Below, one piece after another: positions 1-14,435 of a stretch of 64,000 nt of DNA (position 1 is the first letter of the stretch; every line of letters starts with the position of its first letter). Source of the stretch: Balamuthia mandrillaris (Eukaryota > Discosea > Longamoebia > Balamuthiidae); contig JAVKOQ010000045.1 of assembly GCA_031835245.1 (NCBI GenBank), positions 196,625 through 260,624 on the forward strand, given 5' to 3'. A model generated the notes under the pieces. The model saw only the letters and a list, made by a program, of their open reading frames with translations, was not told the DNA's origin and did not search any database. Made by a program: the position numbers and the translations under genes.

Positions 1-59
1 TCTATATTTTTCCTCCCTCCTCTCTCTTTCTCTCTCAGTCTCGGTCTCTCAGTCTTTCT

Positions 60-95
<36 letters not shown>

Positions 96-103
96 TATTT
101 CAT

Positions 104-3951
<3,848 letters not shown>

Positions 3952-4046
3952 ACTTTACTAAAAATAATTCAAAAGAAACAAAAAAAAACAAAACATTCGC
4001 TCACTCTCCTTTTGCTGTGAGGAAATCGAAAGCAAAAGTGGAGGGT

Positions 4047-4087
<41 letters not shown>

Positions 4088-4752
4088 GCAGGGGAGGGAC
4101 GATATCTTACATTTTCCTCCACAGGGAAACTCTAAAAAAACTCGCCAAAGGGCAATTGCAGAACACTGCTCCTTAACTAGTCGAAAGAACCAAGTCCTCT
4201 CCCAACCTCTCCTTTACACTCCCGGCAAAATACGTAGTTGAGCTCCCCAAACCCAAAACAAACCAATAAAAATAACTTCCTTAAGCTCACACGTTTTATC
4301 CCTCCTCCTCGCCCATCCTCGCCATCCTTGCTTTTTTCTTTTCTTTCGCCTTGTCACTCTCTCTTATCCCCGCCCGAAGCTACAAACTCGAACTACCAGC
4401 ATGGAGCCACGGCCAACGGCGACAACTAGGAGGACGGTTACAGCGACGACGGCAATGACAACAACCACCCATAACCACGCCGATGCAACCCGAAAGACGC
4501 AGACTCGCTAAAAAAAAAACCATGTCACCTCCCATCGGATATGCACCCCTCCCCTTCTCCTGTTTTTTCCCTCCCCAAGTGAGAATTTTTCAGCAAAAGG
4601 TGGTTTCGTGAGGCCCGCAATGGACCACCCAACCAACAAGGGTCCAGTGTCCACAACCAACAACAACAACAACCCACTCCCCAGCTCCTGGCGACCTCTC
4701 TCCAGCCAACCCGAGTGCCTCCCAGGGGACTCCAGAAGGGACACGGGTGCAG
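3952..4752. other. Gene-free stretch between TPR gene and inverted repeat
   Basis: No convincing coding region on either strand. It holds a (CT)n tract at about 4051-4084 and an A/C-rich stretch. It probably contains the 3' UTR of the TPR gene; nothing else is recognised. Confidence 0.6.
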
Positions 4753-5160
4753 TGAGCTCTAGATACAAATTTTCCGCGTGAATTTTAGCTGGTTGGGAAT
4801 ATGTTCCCAAACCCTACGAACTTTTGGTGTACGTTGGAACCAGGTACATCCACCAAAAAGTCAAAGAGGAAAAAAGAAAGTAGAAGCATAAAGTGGTCCA
4901 CGATGCCGAAAAAGCCTGGGGAACTGAAGCAAAAGGTGCTCCGAAGGGTGAAGAAAGAGACCTTGGCAGCGATAACCAAGTATGTTCTTTCAAAACAACC
5001 GAAGTTGTGGGGGTTGAAGAAGAAAGGGCAATTCATCTCCAACTCAATTGTTGTGGCCCTGTACAAGGACCTAACAGGCCAAGGCTATAACTCCCTCCAT
5101 GACGAAGTCCGCCCATGGCTTGGAGTAAGTGCCAAGTCCTTGCAGCACAATACCAAGGTG
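4753..5160 (+). repeat. Left arm of 408-bp inverted repeat
   Basis: It carries a copy of the transposase start (ATG at 4801) whose reading frame leaves the transposase sequence at the arm boundary and becomes meaningless in the spacer. This arm is therefore the inverted duplicate, not the original. Confidence 0.85.
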
Positions 5161-5687
5161 CAACCCAAAAGGGGATTCCACTCTTTTTTGAGATCCGTGG
5201 AGTCCATCGTGAGGTTCACCTTTTCAAGCCATTTTGGGCGTCGAACTTGCACACCAGCCCTCTTCCAGGCCTCTTGTCTGCCCCGCTTGATCTGGCGTCT
5301 TCCCCACTTGGCCATTACCTGCCTAAGCACCTTGGTATTGTGCTGCAAGGACTTGGCACTTACTCCAAGCCATGGGCGGACTTCGTCATGGAGGGAGTTA
5401 TAGCCTTGGCCTGTTAGGTCCTTGTACAGGGCCACAACAATTGAGTTGGAGATGAATTGCCCTTTCTTCTTCAACCCCCACAACTTCGGTTGTTTTGAAA
5501 GAACATACTTGGTTATCGCTGCCAAGGTCTCTTTCTTCACCCTTCGGAGCACCTTTTGCTTCAGTTCCCCAGGCTTTTTCGGCATCGTGGACCACTTTAT
5601 GCTTCTACTTTCTTTTTTCCTCTTTGACTTTTTGGTGGATGTACCTGGTTCCAACGTACACCAAAAGTTCGTAGGGTTTGGGAACAT
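5161..5687 (-). pseudogene. Truncated DDE-type transposase, N-terminal part
   Basis: The minus-strand ATG at 5687 opens a basic, Lys-rich N-terminus, then a helical segment (VVALYKDLTGQGYNSLHDEV), a basic stretch (KWGRRQIKRGRQEAWKRAG) and the motif LTMDSTDLKK near residue 165, where the first catalytic Asp of many DDE transposases is expected. The frame runs into the inverted arm soon after and the rest of the catalytic domain is absent, so it cannot be active. This resembles poorly classified eukaryotic DDE-superfamily transposases; the exact superfamily is not determined. Confidence 0.6.
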
Positions 5688-5735
5688 ATTCCCAACCAGC
5701 TAAAATTCACGCGGAAAATTTGTATCTAGAGCTCA
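5328..5735 (-). repeat. Right arm of 408-bp inverted repeat
   Basis: On the minus strand this arm is collinear with the transposase frame that continues into the spacer, so it is the parental copy of the element's 5' end. Confidence 0.85.
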
Positions 5736-5786
5736 TTAGCTACGAGGTTGAGCGGACCAGCCCGCTAGATAGCCAAAAAAAAGAAG

Positions 5787-6706
5787 ATGAAAGGGAGTAG
5801 TAGCAGCGGCCCGCAGCGCTCAGCGCTAACGCCCCAGAGCTCTTGCTGTCGGCTTTGTCTCGCCTCCACAGTCATGTGGCTGTGGCTGTGCTTCGCGGTG
5901 GCCTCCTCCCGCGCGCAGGAGGAAAGCACGAGCCTGACGCTGGAACACGCCCTCCAGCCGGGCCACTTCTCCATCCGCGGCCACATTTACTTGAAGAACG
6001 CCAATTTTTTCCTGCTGTCCAGCGCTGAGTCCATCAGCTCCAGCGCTCAACTTCACCAACATGACCTTAGCACACACGACCATGCTGCTCTTAAGGTTTG
6101 ATGGATTTTTTTTCATTTTTCTGCTACTTTTTTTTCCCTGACGGATTGTCTTCTTCCATCGATTGTGCAACAAATAAAAGCAACTGATTGCCAACGAGGA
6201 GCGGTACCAAATCAGAGTGAAGCTGCCGCACGCTAGAGGGGAGAATCCGACTTATGTCATGGCTTCCATTCCCAGTGTGAGTTTGTGAAACTTTTGTTTC
6301 CTATGTTCTTCACTCTTCTCACGCTCTCCGTTCTCTCTTCTTTACTTCTGCTCTGCTCCTCTATTGTAACACAACAGTGTGCCCTGTTGGCTTCTCACAT
6401 GGAGGACTTTCTGCAAGTGCGGTTAGACCAGTTTGGCAACATAATGAGCCTCGACTACCATGTTGCCAATGCTGACTGCTCCCATAACTCAGACGCCCCT
6501 ACGCTGGAGGTTTTTCTCTCCTCCCTCCGTCTTTCTGCTCCACTTCCTTCCCTTCTCTCTTCTCTCTTCTCTCTCTCTCTCTTCTCTTCTCTACCTCCTC
6601 TCTCGTTCTCATTTAAAATTCTTTTCATTGTTTTTATCCTCTTAGGAATCGGTTCGTTTTAACACTGAAATAAGTGTTGCTACCCCAAAGGAAGGCAGCA
6701 AGTACG

Positions 6707-6754
<48 letters not shown>

Positions 6755-7054
6755 GACTTTCTCTAATCTCATAAAAACGTGAATATGCAAGACCGCTGCG
6801 CTTAGCTGAAAAGCCTCCATCCGAGACTGAACAAAAAGATGAACGAGGATTCTTTGCCAAATACGTACCAATACCCTCTTTTCTCTCTTCTCTTTTCTCT
6901 TGCTCTCTCCCCACATATTTTTTAACTGTTATATTGTGGAAAATAGTGGTGGATAATTGTTCCTGTTGTGTTGTTAATGCTTTTGGGTGGCGTTCAAGCA
7001 CCATCAGAGGCTGCAGGCGGTGGAGGGGGTGGCGGCGGTGGCGGCGGTCGCTAA
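5787..7054 (+). CDS. EMC10: ER membrane protein complex subunit 10
   Basis: Six exons: 5787-6095, 6181-6276, 6378-6509, 6646-6701, 6792-6864, 6947-7054; 257 aa. The start could instead be the ATG at 5874, which opens directly with a good signal peptide (MWLWLCFAVASSRAQ) and gives 228 aa. The luminal domain shows the EMC10 pattern: LEHALQPGHFSIRG, RYQIRVKLP, an ASIPSCALLASH segment with its Cys, LDQFGNIMSLDY, and a second Cys (NADCSH). Then come ERGFFAKY and one transmembrane helix (WWIIVPVVLLMLLGG). EMC inserts and chaperones multipass and tail-anchored proteins in the ER membrane. The C-terminus is a poly-Gly tail ending in Arg, as I recall for one human isoform. Confidence 0.9.
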
Positions 7055-7317
7055 CTTATTATTTATTCCATTTTCCCATTTTCCATCACCTTCCTCTCTT
7101 TTTGTTGTTCTCTTCGCTCCATCTTTTCTGTTTTCATTCATTCATTTGATGTATGCTATCCTTCAGTTGACAGAGAGAAAGAGAGAAAGAGCTTTTTTCC
7201 ACAGGCCTGTTGAATCTTGTTCCATACCCGCCCTTCGCTTGGCTTTCTTCTTCTTCTTTCAACATTCTTCCTTCTCCCTTGTGTTCCCCATTGTTGTCAC
7301 GCCGCGCGCTCGAGAGA

Positions 7318-7358
<41 letters not shown>

Positions 7359-7486
7359 GAGAGAGGAGAGAAGAGAGGGAGAGGACACGTCAGTTTATAC
7401 CAAAATGGGGTATAGAATACGTCACTCAGCATAATTAACATTCTTTGCATGGTTACAAAAGAAGTAGAACAGCTGCAGAAGGAAGG
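7055..7486. other. Intergenic region with (GA)n tract
   Basis: Between EMC10 and RBM18, which are transcribed in the same direction. It holds pyrimidine-rich DNA, then a (GA)n microsatellite at about 7314-7380, followed by the RBM18 upstream region. No coding region is supported. Confidence 0.6.
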
Positions 7487-8450
7487 ATGAGCAACAGCGT
7501 CCCGCGGCCGTCCAGCGTGCACGCTGCCTCACGCACGGGGCCTCCACCCATCACTCGACCAGAGGCCACAGGAGAAGAAAACACACAAAACAAGCTCTAC
7601 GTCGGCAATCTCTCTCCAATGACGACCGAGTACGCTTTTTCTAAATCTTTTGGTTTGCTTCTTTTTTTTTCTTCTCTTCTTTCTCTCTTCCTATTTCTCC
7701 TTCTCTCTCTCTCTCTCTCTGTTGTTTCTCACTTTTTTTTTGCTTCCTCTCTCATAAAAGATATCACATACTTAAATTATTCCGGCCGTTTGGCACCATT
7801 GTGAGAGAACAGTTTGTGTGGCACAAGCATGGCCCACGAAGAGGAGAGCCCAGAGGCTTTTGCTTCGTGGAGATGTCCACCAAGGAAGAGGCGGAGGCTG
7901 CCATGCAAGCCCTGAACGGGAAGGTGCTTCAAGGACGACCCTTGGCCATTCGGTTTGTTGTTACTAAGGTATGTCTCCTCTTCTCCTCCATCGATCGTTG
8001 CCTCTCTGCTTTTCTGCGCTGTTTTCTCGTTCTTGTGCCATCGCTCTATTCCATCTTCGTTGCTCGTTTCAATGCTTCTTTTTTCATCTCATCCAAAAAA
8101 AAAAAAAATATCAGCAAGAAGAAGAAGCTGCTGCTGCAACGACTACTTCTTCAACGGCTACCACTCCCTCTCCTGGCTTTTCTTCTTTACCCTCCCTCTC
8201 CTCTTCTATATCATCTTCCCGCAAAAACAACACCCTCAGCAGTGCTTCGTCAACGTCAACACCTTCATCAGAGTCAACGGCAGAACGAGAGCAAAAACGA
8301 AGACGAAGAGAAGCCAAGATAAAGGCCATCCAGGCCAAACTGGCCATGATGGAAGGGAACAAAACAACCAACAAGAATGCAAGTGGTGGTGGGGGTCCTT
8401 CCAAACGAGGAGGCGGAGGAAGAGACACGTTTCGTTCTCGGCCCTATTGA
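7487..8450 (+). CDS. RBM18: RNA-binding protein 18-like, single RRM
   Basis: Exons 7487-7629, 7761-7968, 8115-8450; 228 aa. The ATG at 7487 is the first in frame. One RNA-recognition motif spans about residues 35-120: RNP2 LYVGNL, then TTEYHILKLFRPFG, RNP1 RGFCFVEM and LNGKVLQGRPLAIRF. The C-terminal AKIKAIQAKLAMME helix matches the conserved AKIKAIEAKLKMM segment I recall from human RBM18, which makes this an orthologue rather than a generic RRM protein. A Ser/Thr-rich linker and a Gly/Arg-rich tail flank it. The exact role of RBM18 is poorly known; it is a predicted nuclear RNA-binding protein. Confidence 0.88.
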
Positions 8451-8560
8451 CTCCTTCTCTTTCCTCTCTTCTGACGGTTAAAACAAAGTAAGTTATGAAG
8501 AATGTACAATCTTTACTAATGGAATAACCCAACAACAAAAAAGACAGTTGCATTCACGCT

Positions 8561-9646
8561 TTAAAGCTCCATGATGATCCTGCGGATGTCAGAGCTGGTA
8601 CGAAGGCTCTCCTCCCTGGTCCTATTGGCCAGCTCCCTGCACTCATCCACCGCACGTTGGGAGAGCTGCCTCATGCTCTCGCTCTGCCGCTTCAACCTCT
8701 CCACCAACGCCTCGGGTCCTTCCTCCTCCTCCTCCTCTTCCTTCTTCTCCTTGTCGCCACCAAGGCTCAAACGCAAGGTGGCGTCCGCTAGTTGGCTGCA
8801 AAGGGCTGTGGATTGGGAGGACAACTCCCCAGCCACACCAGGGGACAAGGACCCCGCCTGATATTGCTGTTGTCTTTGCAATGTTGAGAGGCGACCGCAG
8901 AGCTCGGCGGTTCTTCGGCAGAGCTGGCTGCACTGCTGGGCAATGTCAGAGGACAATGTGGAGCAGAGCTGGCTGTGCTCCCGGTCGGACTCTTTTTGCT
9001 GCTCCAGGGCCGCTTTGATGGACTCTGAGAAGAGGAGGGTCTGCTGGGAGATCTCCTTGGAGTACTTGGCGACCTCCAGGCTGGTTTCGGTGCAGTTGGC
9101 AAGGGTCTCGTCCACCACGCGTCTGGGGCGTTGTTGCGCTTGCTGTGGTTGTTTGGACGGGGGATCCCATTGGGAGGGATCTGCCAATGGGGGATATTCC
9201 TTTTCCTCCTTGCTGAGCACGTTGTTATGGGCAGAAGCAGAAGAAGCAGTAGTAGTAGCGGGCAAGGGGCCTTTCTCTATGGTGATCTTGATCCTTTTGT
9301 CCGCAGCTGGTTCGTTGACGAGAGAAACGGTGGCGGTGGCGGTGGCGGTGGTGGAGGCAGAGGAGGCGGAGACAATGAGACGCAAAATGGGCGGCACGTT
9401 GTCCTTGCTCAGCCGGAAGGCCTCGCTGAGCTCCTCGTCAGAGGTTATGGAGATGAGGTCGCCCTCGTCGTCCACGTATTTGACGACGAGGCTGCCCGGC
9501 TCTTTATCGACGTGTCGGCCAGAGTAGACGGCGGCGAGGTGCGCGCAAAGCTCCTCATACCTACAGGAAAGGGGCAAGGAGAAGCGTCTGAGGTCTTCCC
9601 CAAACTTGCTTTTCACCGTGATGAGCTGCTGTGGTTGTGTCTCCAT
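8561..9646 (-). CDS. PB1-domain protein
   Basis: Single exon, 361 aa. An N-terminal PB1 domain spans about residues 8-93: a basic cluster (VKSKFGEDLRRFSL) and the acidic OPCA-type loop (KYVDDEGDLISITSDEEL), so it may carry both interaction faces. A low-complexity Ala/Thr linker follows, then a Pro/Gln segment and a C-terminal helical region rich in Gln and Ser that probably forms coiled coils (residues 185-361). PB1 domains mediate head-to-tail assembly in scaffolds such as TFG, p62 and NBR1; the PB1-then-coiled-coil order is most like TFG, but no TFG-specific motif was identified. Confidence 0.82.
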   Translation of the reverse strand: METQPQQLITVKSKFGEDLRRFSLPLSCRYEELCAHLAAVYSGRHVDKEPGSLVVKYVDDEGDLISITSDEELSEAFRLSKDNVPPILRLIVSASSASTTATATATVSLVNEPAADKRIKITIEKGPLPATTTASSASAHNNVLSKEEKEYPPLADPSQWDPPSKQPQQAQQRPRRVVDETLANCTETSLEVAKYSKEISQQTLLFSESIKAALEQQKESDREHSQLCSTLSSDIAQQCSQLCRRTAELCGRLSTLQRQQQYQAGSLSPGVAGELSSQSTALCSQLADATLRLSLGGDKEKKEEEEEEEGPEALVERLKRQSESMRQLSQRAVDECRELANRTREESLRTSSDIRRIIMEL

Positions 9647-10154
9647 CTCTCTTTTTCTTCTTTTTCTCGAAAGATAAAATGTTACGTTGAAATTTTATTT
9701 TGTTGAGTGGCGAAATGCTTTCGGTGAATTACTTGAAGAAATGGGCGCTGGCAAAGGATGTCTAGAGAAAAAGCGCAGAACCGTCGGACGTTGTCCTCCC
9801 TGAAAAGGCCTGTTTGATGTTCCTCCGAAAATTTTCCGAAACCTAAAAAATTTCGTTGAAGTTTCCGTTAACGCTGAAGAAATGGAGCTCCACTGCTGGA
9901 CAAAAAATTTCGCGACGACATGAGATGTTAAACACTGATAAAGGAAGAAAGCAGTGGCGGGAAGGAAGGAACATGCTTGGTAGCAGCATTCGTGGCGGTC
10001 GCCTTGGCTCCCCGCGGTTCCTCGCGGGATGTTGCACCGACACGGCCCTTCGCGGGTAAAAGAAGGAGAGAGAAAGAGAGAAGTTTATATAAGAGAATTA
10101 GAATCTGACCGTCCTGTTCTTTTTTTAAAAAAAAAAAAAAACAACACACACAGA
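9647..10154. promoter_or_regulatory. Divergent promoter region with TATA-like box
   Basis: A 508-bp stretch between the divergent PB1 and PPR genes with no supported coding region. A TATA-like TTTATATAAG lies at about 10083-10092, roughly 65 bp before the PPR ATG, and a poly(A) run sits just before the start. Confidence 0.4.
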
Positions 10155-12065
10155 ATGCTTCCTGTTTTTCCGTTGAGAGGATCGCCTGCAACATCAGCAA
10201 CAGTTTGGCTGTATCCCTCCTCCTCCTCCTTCTTCTTCTCCACTTTCTGCTCCACTACTCGTTCTGCTTCTCTCTCGTCTTTTCACCCCATGAACAACAG
10301 CAACAATAAACCCTCTACAGCAACACCACCACTCCGACTCTTCTCAACCACCACTTCTGCCCCCTCTGCCACACCTTACAGCACGACAGCCACCGCTACT
10401 ACTGCTTCCACAACAGTGCCACAGGAACAGGCGGCCCTCCAAATGAACCGCGAAGAGCTGCTGATGCACAGCAAGTCGCTCATTCGACAACGACGCTGGA
10501 AGGAGGTGCACGAGCTGCTCTTCTCCTCCTCCTCGTTCTCCTCCTCCACCGACCGTGGCGTCCTGATTCATATGTTGGCCTACTTGGGCTACTCCTTTCG
10601 TCCTCACTTTGGGCTGGCGGCCGCTCGCGGCTATCTTGCTCTCTCTCTGCGCCTGCTGGACGAGCTGCGCCAACAGCCTCCTTCTCCCTATCATCCTTCC
10701 TACTATCCCTCTTCTTCTCCCTCCTACTCCTCGCCCACCATCTCCGTGGAGCTGATGAACCGGTTGTTGGGAGTTGCCTGCCGTGCGCGTGACATACAAG
10801 GCGCTACCGACGTCTTTGCCAAGGGAGTGAAACTGGGCGCCCACCCGGATGAGTACTCCTTTGCGTGCCTCGGCAAGACCTTGATCCGAGCCAACAACAT
10901 GCAAGCGGCAATGATGCGCGACAACACCTCGTCGCCGAAAAAGAGAGAGCCAAGGGATCACATGAGACAGGACTACCTCCTCAACCAGAAGCAGAGCTCT
11001 CTTCGTCGTCAAGCAAAGCAACAGCAGGGTCATCGTGAACCTGGAGAAGTGGATGAGGGATATCAGCAACACATGGCACTACCGGAGGAGGAACAAAAGG
11101 TCATCATGGAGGAAGGTTACGATGATCAACACAAATATCTGCTTGCCAATGACGACGAAGCGGAAGAAGACCAAAACGAACCAAATGATACAAAAGAAGA
11201 GCAACAGCAAGGAGGAGAAAAGAAATGGACTGTGGAGGATCAACAAAAGGAGATGAAAGACCTTACGCTCATCGTCGAGGAGGCTCGCCGGAATGGCGTC
11301 CGCCTAACGGCTGTTCCTTTCAACGCCTTCCTTGTAGCCCTCTCCCTTCGTCCCAACGCCATGAACTGCGTGCAACAAGTGCTCCAGCTGATGGAGCGCA
11401 TGGGCGTCACTCCCGATAACGGCACCTGGTCTCGTTTGCTCCAAGTCATCGTAAACCAGGAAAAGGATCTCCGAAAGGCGTTCGACTTTGTGGCGGAGGT
11501 AGCCAAAGCGCATCGCGCCACTACCAGCTTGTTCAACCAGCTCCTTCGCCTCTGTGCCGCCTTAAAGAAGACGGATGCGGCCTTCTTCGTGATGGATCGC
11601 ATGATGGAGCACAAACTGGAGCCCGATACCTTCACGTATACCCTGTTGATGGCGGCCTGTAGCAAAACAGCAGATCTCGAAAGGGCCTACCAGCTTTTGG
11701 AGATGATGAGGGAGAGAGCCGTGCGTGGTAACGTCGTGCTCTATAACAGCCTGTTGACGACCATGCTGAAGGCGCACCGCGCGGAGGATGCCATGCGGCT
11801 GCTTCACGACATGCGGACGGATGAGCACCTGCCTCGTCCTGATATAGTGACGTATAACGCACTGTTGGCGCTTTGCCTGCAGAATCACTCCATCGCGCAG
11901 ACGTGCCTTCCTATAGTGTTTAACTGTATGGTGGCGGATCGGATGCAGCCCGACATGGACACGAAGAGGAGTCTCCAGAAATTCTTCAAGTTTTATGGGG
12001 AGAGAGCGATGGGCAGAAAGTACCACTGGTTAAAGGCGCATTGGCGTATCAAGGCTGCTTCTTAA
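10155..12065 (+). CDS. Mitochondrial pentatricopeptide repeat (PPR) protein
   Basis: Intronless, 636 aa from the ATG at 10155. The N-terminus is rich in Ser, Thr, Phe and Arg with almost no acidic residues for about 90 residues, as in a mitochondrial presequence. Helical repeats begin near residue 95; a Gln/Glu-rich insert separates them from a C-terminal array (about residues 370-620) with clear PPR motifs such as TFTYTLLMAACSKTADLERA, VLYNSLLTTMLKAHRAEDAM and IVTYNALLALCLQNHS. PPR proteins bind organellar RNA in a sequence-specific way and act in processing, stability or translation. The RNA target cannot be read by eye. It is one of few intronless genes here. Confidence 0.88.
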   Translation: MLPVFPLRGSPATSATVWLYPSSSSFFFSTFCSTTRSASLSSFHPMNNSNNKPSTATPPLRLFSTTTSAPSATPYSTTATATTASTTVPQEQAALQMNREELLMHSKSLIRQRRWKEVHELLFSSSSFSSSTDRGVLIHMLAYLGYSFRPHFGLAAARGYLALSLRLLDELRQQPPSPYHPSYYPSSSPSYSSPTISVELMNRLLGVACRARDIQGATDVFAKGVKLGAHPDEYSFACLGKTLIRANNMQAAMMRDNTSSPKKREPRDHMRQDYLLNQKQSSLRRQAKQQQGHREPGEVDEGYQQHMALPEEEQKVIMEEGYDDQHKYLLANDDEAEEDQNEPNDTKEEQQQGGEKKWTVEDQQKEMKDLTLIVEEARRNGVRLTAVPFNAFLVALSLRPNAMNCVQQVLQLMERMGVTPDNGTWSRLLQVIVNQEKDLRKAFDFVAEVAKAHRATTSLFNQLLRLCAALKKTDAAFFVMDRMMEHKLEPDTFTYTLLMAACSKTADLERAYQLLEMMRERAVRGNVVLYNSLLTTMLKAHRAEDAMRLLHDMRTDEHLPRPDIVTYNALLALCLQNHSIAQTCLPIVFNCMVADRMQPDMDTKRSLQKFFKFYGERAMGRKYHWLKAHWRIKAAS

Positions 12066-12099
12066 AAAAACATAAAATAAATAAACAAAACGTTTGAAC

Positions 12100-12143
<44 letters not shown>

Positions 12144-12146
12144 ACA

Positions 12147-13716
12147 CTAAGAAGAAGAAGCGGCAGCAGCAGCTTCCAAACGACGAAGCACGCGGCCCAT
12201 GCGATGAAAGGCAAGAGCAAGGCCGACATCCGACACGGCCGCGAAGCAACAACGGAAGAATCCAGCCTCCTTGCAAAAACAGCTCAGGCCAGGAGTCATG
12301 ATCACCTTTGCTTCACCCGTCATCATCGTCCACAACAGCATCTCTTTCTGTTGCTGCTGCTGTTCTTCTGAACCGTTGGAGGAGGAAGAAGAAGCTGAAG
12401 GCAAATACTTTAACCAACGGCGAAGATCCAACCAAACAAAGAAGCCGGCGTTGGAGGGAAGAACCGGAATGCCTTCTTGCGTGGCCGCCTCGCGAACCGT
12501 TCGATGCAAGCCAGAAAGAAGAATCTGGTTCTTGAGAAGAAAGGCGGCCAGTCGCTCCTCTTGGAGCAGCAGGTGACGAAGAGAGTGTTGCACCAGGTTG
12601 GAGCAGAGGCAAAAGTAGAGGAGACCGCCGAGAGAGGCGTGAAGCTGTTTGTTCTCGGTATAGATGGCGCCACAACGAAAGCCGCTCATGCCAAAGTCTT
12701 TGCTGAAGCCATAAATGATGTGTATACGATCGTTCATGGAAGCCGACTTTGTTGCTGTTTCTTTTTCTTCTTCGTGGAGAGAGAAGGAATGGTCGTAGAA
12801 AGAAGCGGCAGAAGTGAAGTCACGACCACGTTGAGCGAAGGAGAGAGCGCGGTTGTAGCCCTTTACTTGAGAGACGGCAGCGGTAGCGAAGGAGGGATCG
12901 TTAAAAGGTATGCCTTCATCTTCGTCAGCTTCTTCTTTATCTTCTTTTCCTTCGGCCGAGTTTGGTTTGGCAAAGATGGAAGCAGCGTAGATTTCTGTTA
13001 CAATTGTCATTATATAAGAAAGAAGGAAAGCAGAAAACGGAAAGAACAAACCATCAGAAACCAAGTGTAATCCATTTCTATAGGACCAACGAGTTATGGC
13101 AGCCATTTCCTCATAGGAGTAAGAAGTGCCCAACGGATTGTTGGGGGAGGTCAACAGCAACACTTTACAGCGAATGCCTTCGTTTGTGGCCCTCTTCAAT
13201 GCCTCATCTAAAACTGCCTCATTGAACTTGAATCCATCTTCAGGCCTTTGATAGGCTGGCACCAATGTACTATTAATTGAACATCGGATTAAACAAAAGA
13301 ACTGGGGTAATAAAGAAGAACAACAAGAAGGACAAGGACAAGGACAAGGACAAGGACAAGGACAAGGACAAGGACAAGGACAAGGACAAGGACAAGGACA
13401 AGGACAAGGACAAAGGACAAGGACAAGGACAAGGACAAGGACAAGGACAAGGACAAGGACAAGGACAAGGACAAGGACAAGGACAAGGACAAGGACAAGG
13501 ACAAGGACGAACCATCCAATTTTGTAGGTTATATCCATAATGAATCCAGGGTACATTGGAGTAAGCACAATAACGCCTTCGCCACGCTCGCAGAGACAGA
13601 ACATGAGAGTCTCAACAGCCGAACCACAACCAGCAGTCAAGGAGAGGTTCTCCGCTGAGAAGGTTCTTTTATGGTCGATTCTTGCTCCTTTGCACTGAAG
13701 AGAGAAACAAAACGAG

Positions 13717-13763
<47 letters not shown>

Positions 13764-13835
13764 CAACGACAACAACGAAGAAGAAAATCAAGAAGGAAGA
13801 GAAGTGAGAAAAAGAACGAAACGAGGTGTTGCAAC

Positions 13836-13876
<41 letters not shown>

Positions 13877-14335
13877 CCAGGAAGACGTATTTGAGGAGAA
13901 AAGAAGAAAGTAACGTTTGACGAAAGGCAGCATTGCCATGCATGTCATCATAGGCAGCCACAGTCTCTGGAATAGGCTCCTCAAACGCTGTCCTCACATC
14001 TTTTTCCAAACTTTAAAATCCAAGAAAAAGTTGTCCGTCAGTGGTGGCAAGAATGAAGAAAGATGTGTATGTGTATGTGAGTGTGAGTGAGCGAGAGAGA
14101 GAGAGAGAGAGAGAGAGAAGGAGGAGGAGGAGCACAAGTACATGGGCCAATCGTGCTTGTTCTCCGCGACGGCCAGGTTGATGTAGCCCTCCGGGTTGAG
14201 CTGTTCGGACCATGGGTTTTGCATGGCTTGCAGCGCGGGCCCCAAGTACTGCATGGAGGGATGGCCCTCAGCACACTTGAGGCCTCTCCGGCTGAGCCCT
14301 GGCTCCTGCACCACAACAGTCGCGCTCTGCTCCAT
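12147..14335 (-). CDS. ACC-synthase-like class I/II aminotransferase
   Basis: Five exons: 14335-14142, 14010-13878, 13694-13513, 13269-13052, 12994-12147; 524 aa. This is a fold-type I PLP enzyme: ENKHDW near the N-terminus, TAGCGSAVETL, the cofactor Asn in SPNNPLG, Asp and Tyr in VSDEIYAASIF (restored across a splice junction), and the Schiff-base Lys in GFSKDFGMSGFRCG, whose context is typical of the ACC-synthase/ACCS branch. Animal ACCS proteins do not generally make ethylene precursor, so the substrate is open. An acidic insert (KEDKEEADEDE) lies between the SDEIY and Lys motifs. Intron 3 is filled with a hexanucleotide array. Confidence 0.88.
13331..13508 (-). repeat. Intronic hexanucleotide array (CTTGTC on gene sense strand)
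   Basis: About 30 tandem copies with a one-base slip in the middle, occupying most of intron 3 of the aminotransferase gene. Confidence 0.95.
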
Positions 14336-14435
14336 CTCCGCTTTCAACACAAAACAAAAAAAAATTACAATTTATCGTGTCGTCCCGAATTAACACTCCA
14401 AATTTACCGTGTCGTCATGAAATGTGGAGGCGGGT

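Larger units (their letters stand above)
4753..5735. mobile_element. Fold-back (inverted-repeat) DNA transposon fragment
   Basis: Two 408-bp arms (4753-5160 and 5328-5735) are reverse complements of one another. Paired positions sum to 10488 at every point checked, and the two arms encode the same protein start. A 167-bp spacer (5161-5327) separates them. Read on the minus strand from 5687, the right arm plus spacer encodes the N-terminal ~175 residues of a putative transposase; the left arm is an inverted copy of the element's first 408 bp. Outer ends read TGAGCTCTAGATAC and its complement. No target-site duplication is seen in the flanks. The identity of the arms implies a recent event, either a genuine fold-back rearrangement or a snap-back artefact of sequencing or assembly. 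Confidence 0.8.

Noticed and set aside
4801-5403. Plus-strand 200-aa protein
   Set aside because: It is the inverted copy of the transposase N-terminus; its C-terminal third reads antisense spacer and arm.
8943-9706. Plus-strand reading frames over the PB1 gene
   Set aside because: They lack domain signatures and are antisense to an intact PB1 coding exon.
13277-13540. Lys/Asp and Gly/Gln repeat protein
   Set aside because: It is the antisense of an intronic hexanucleotide array.
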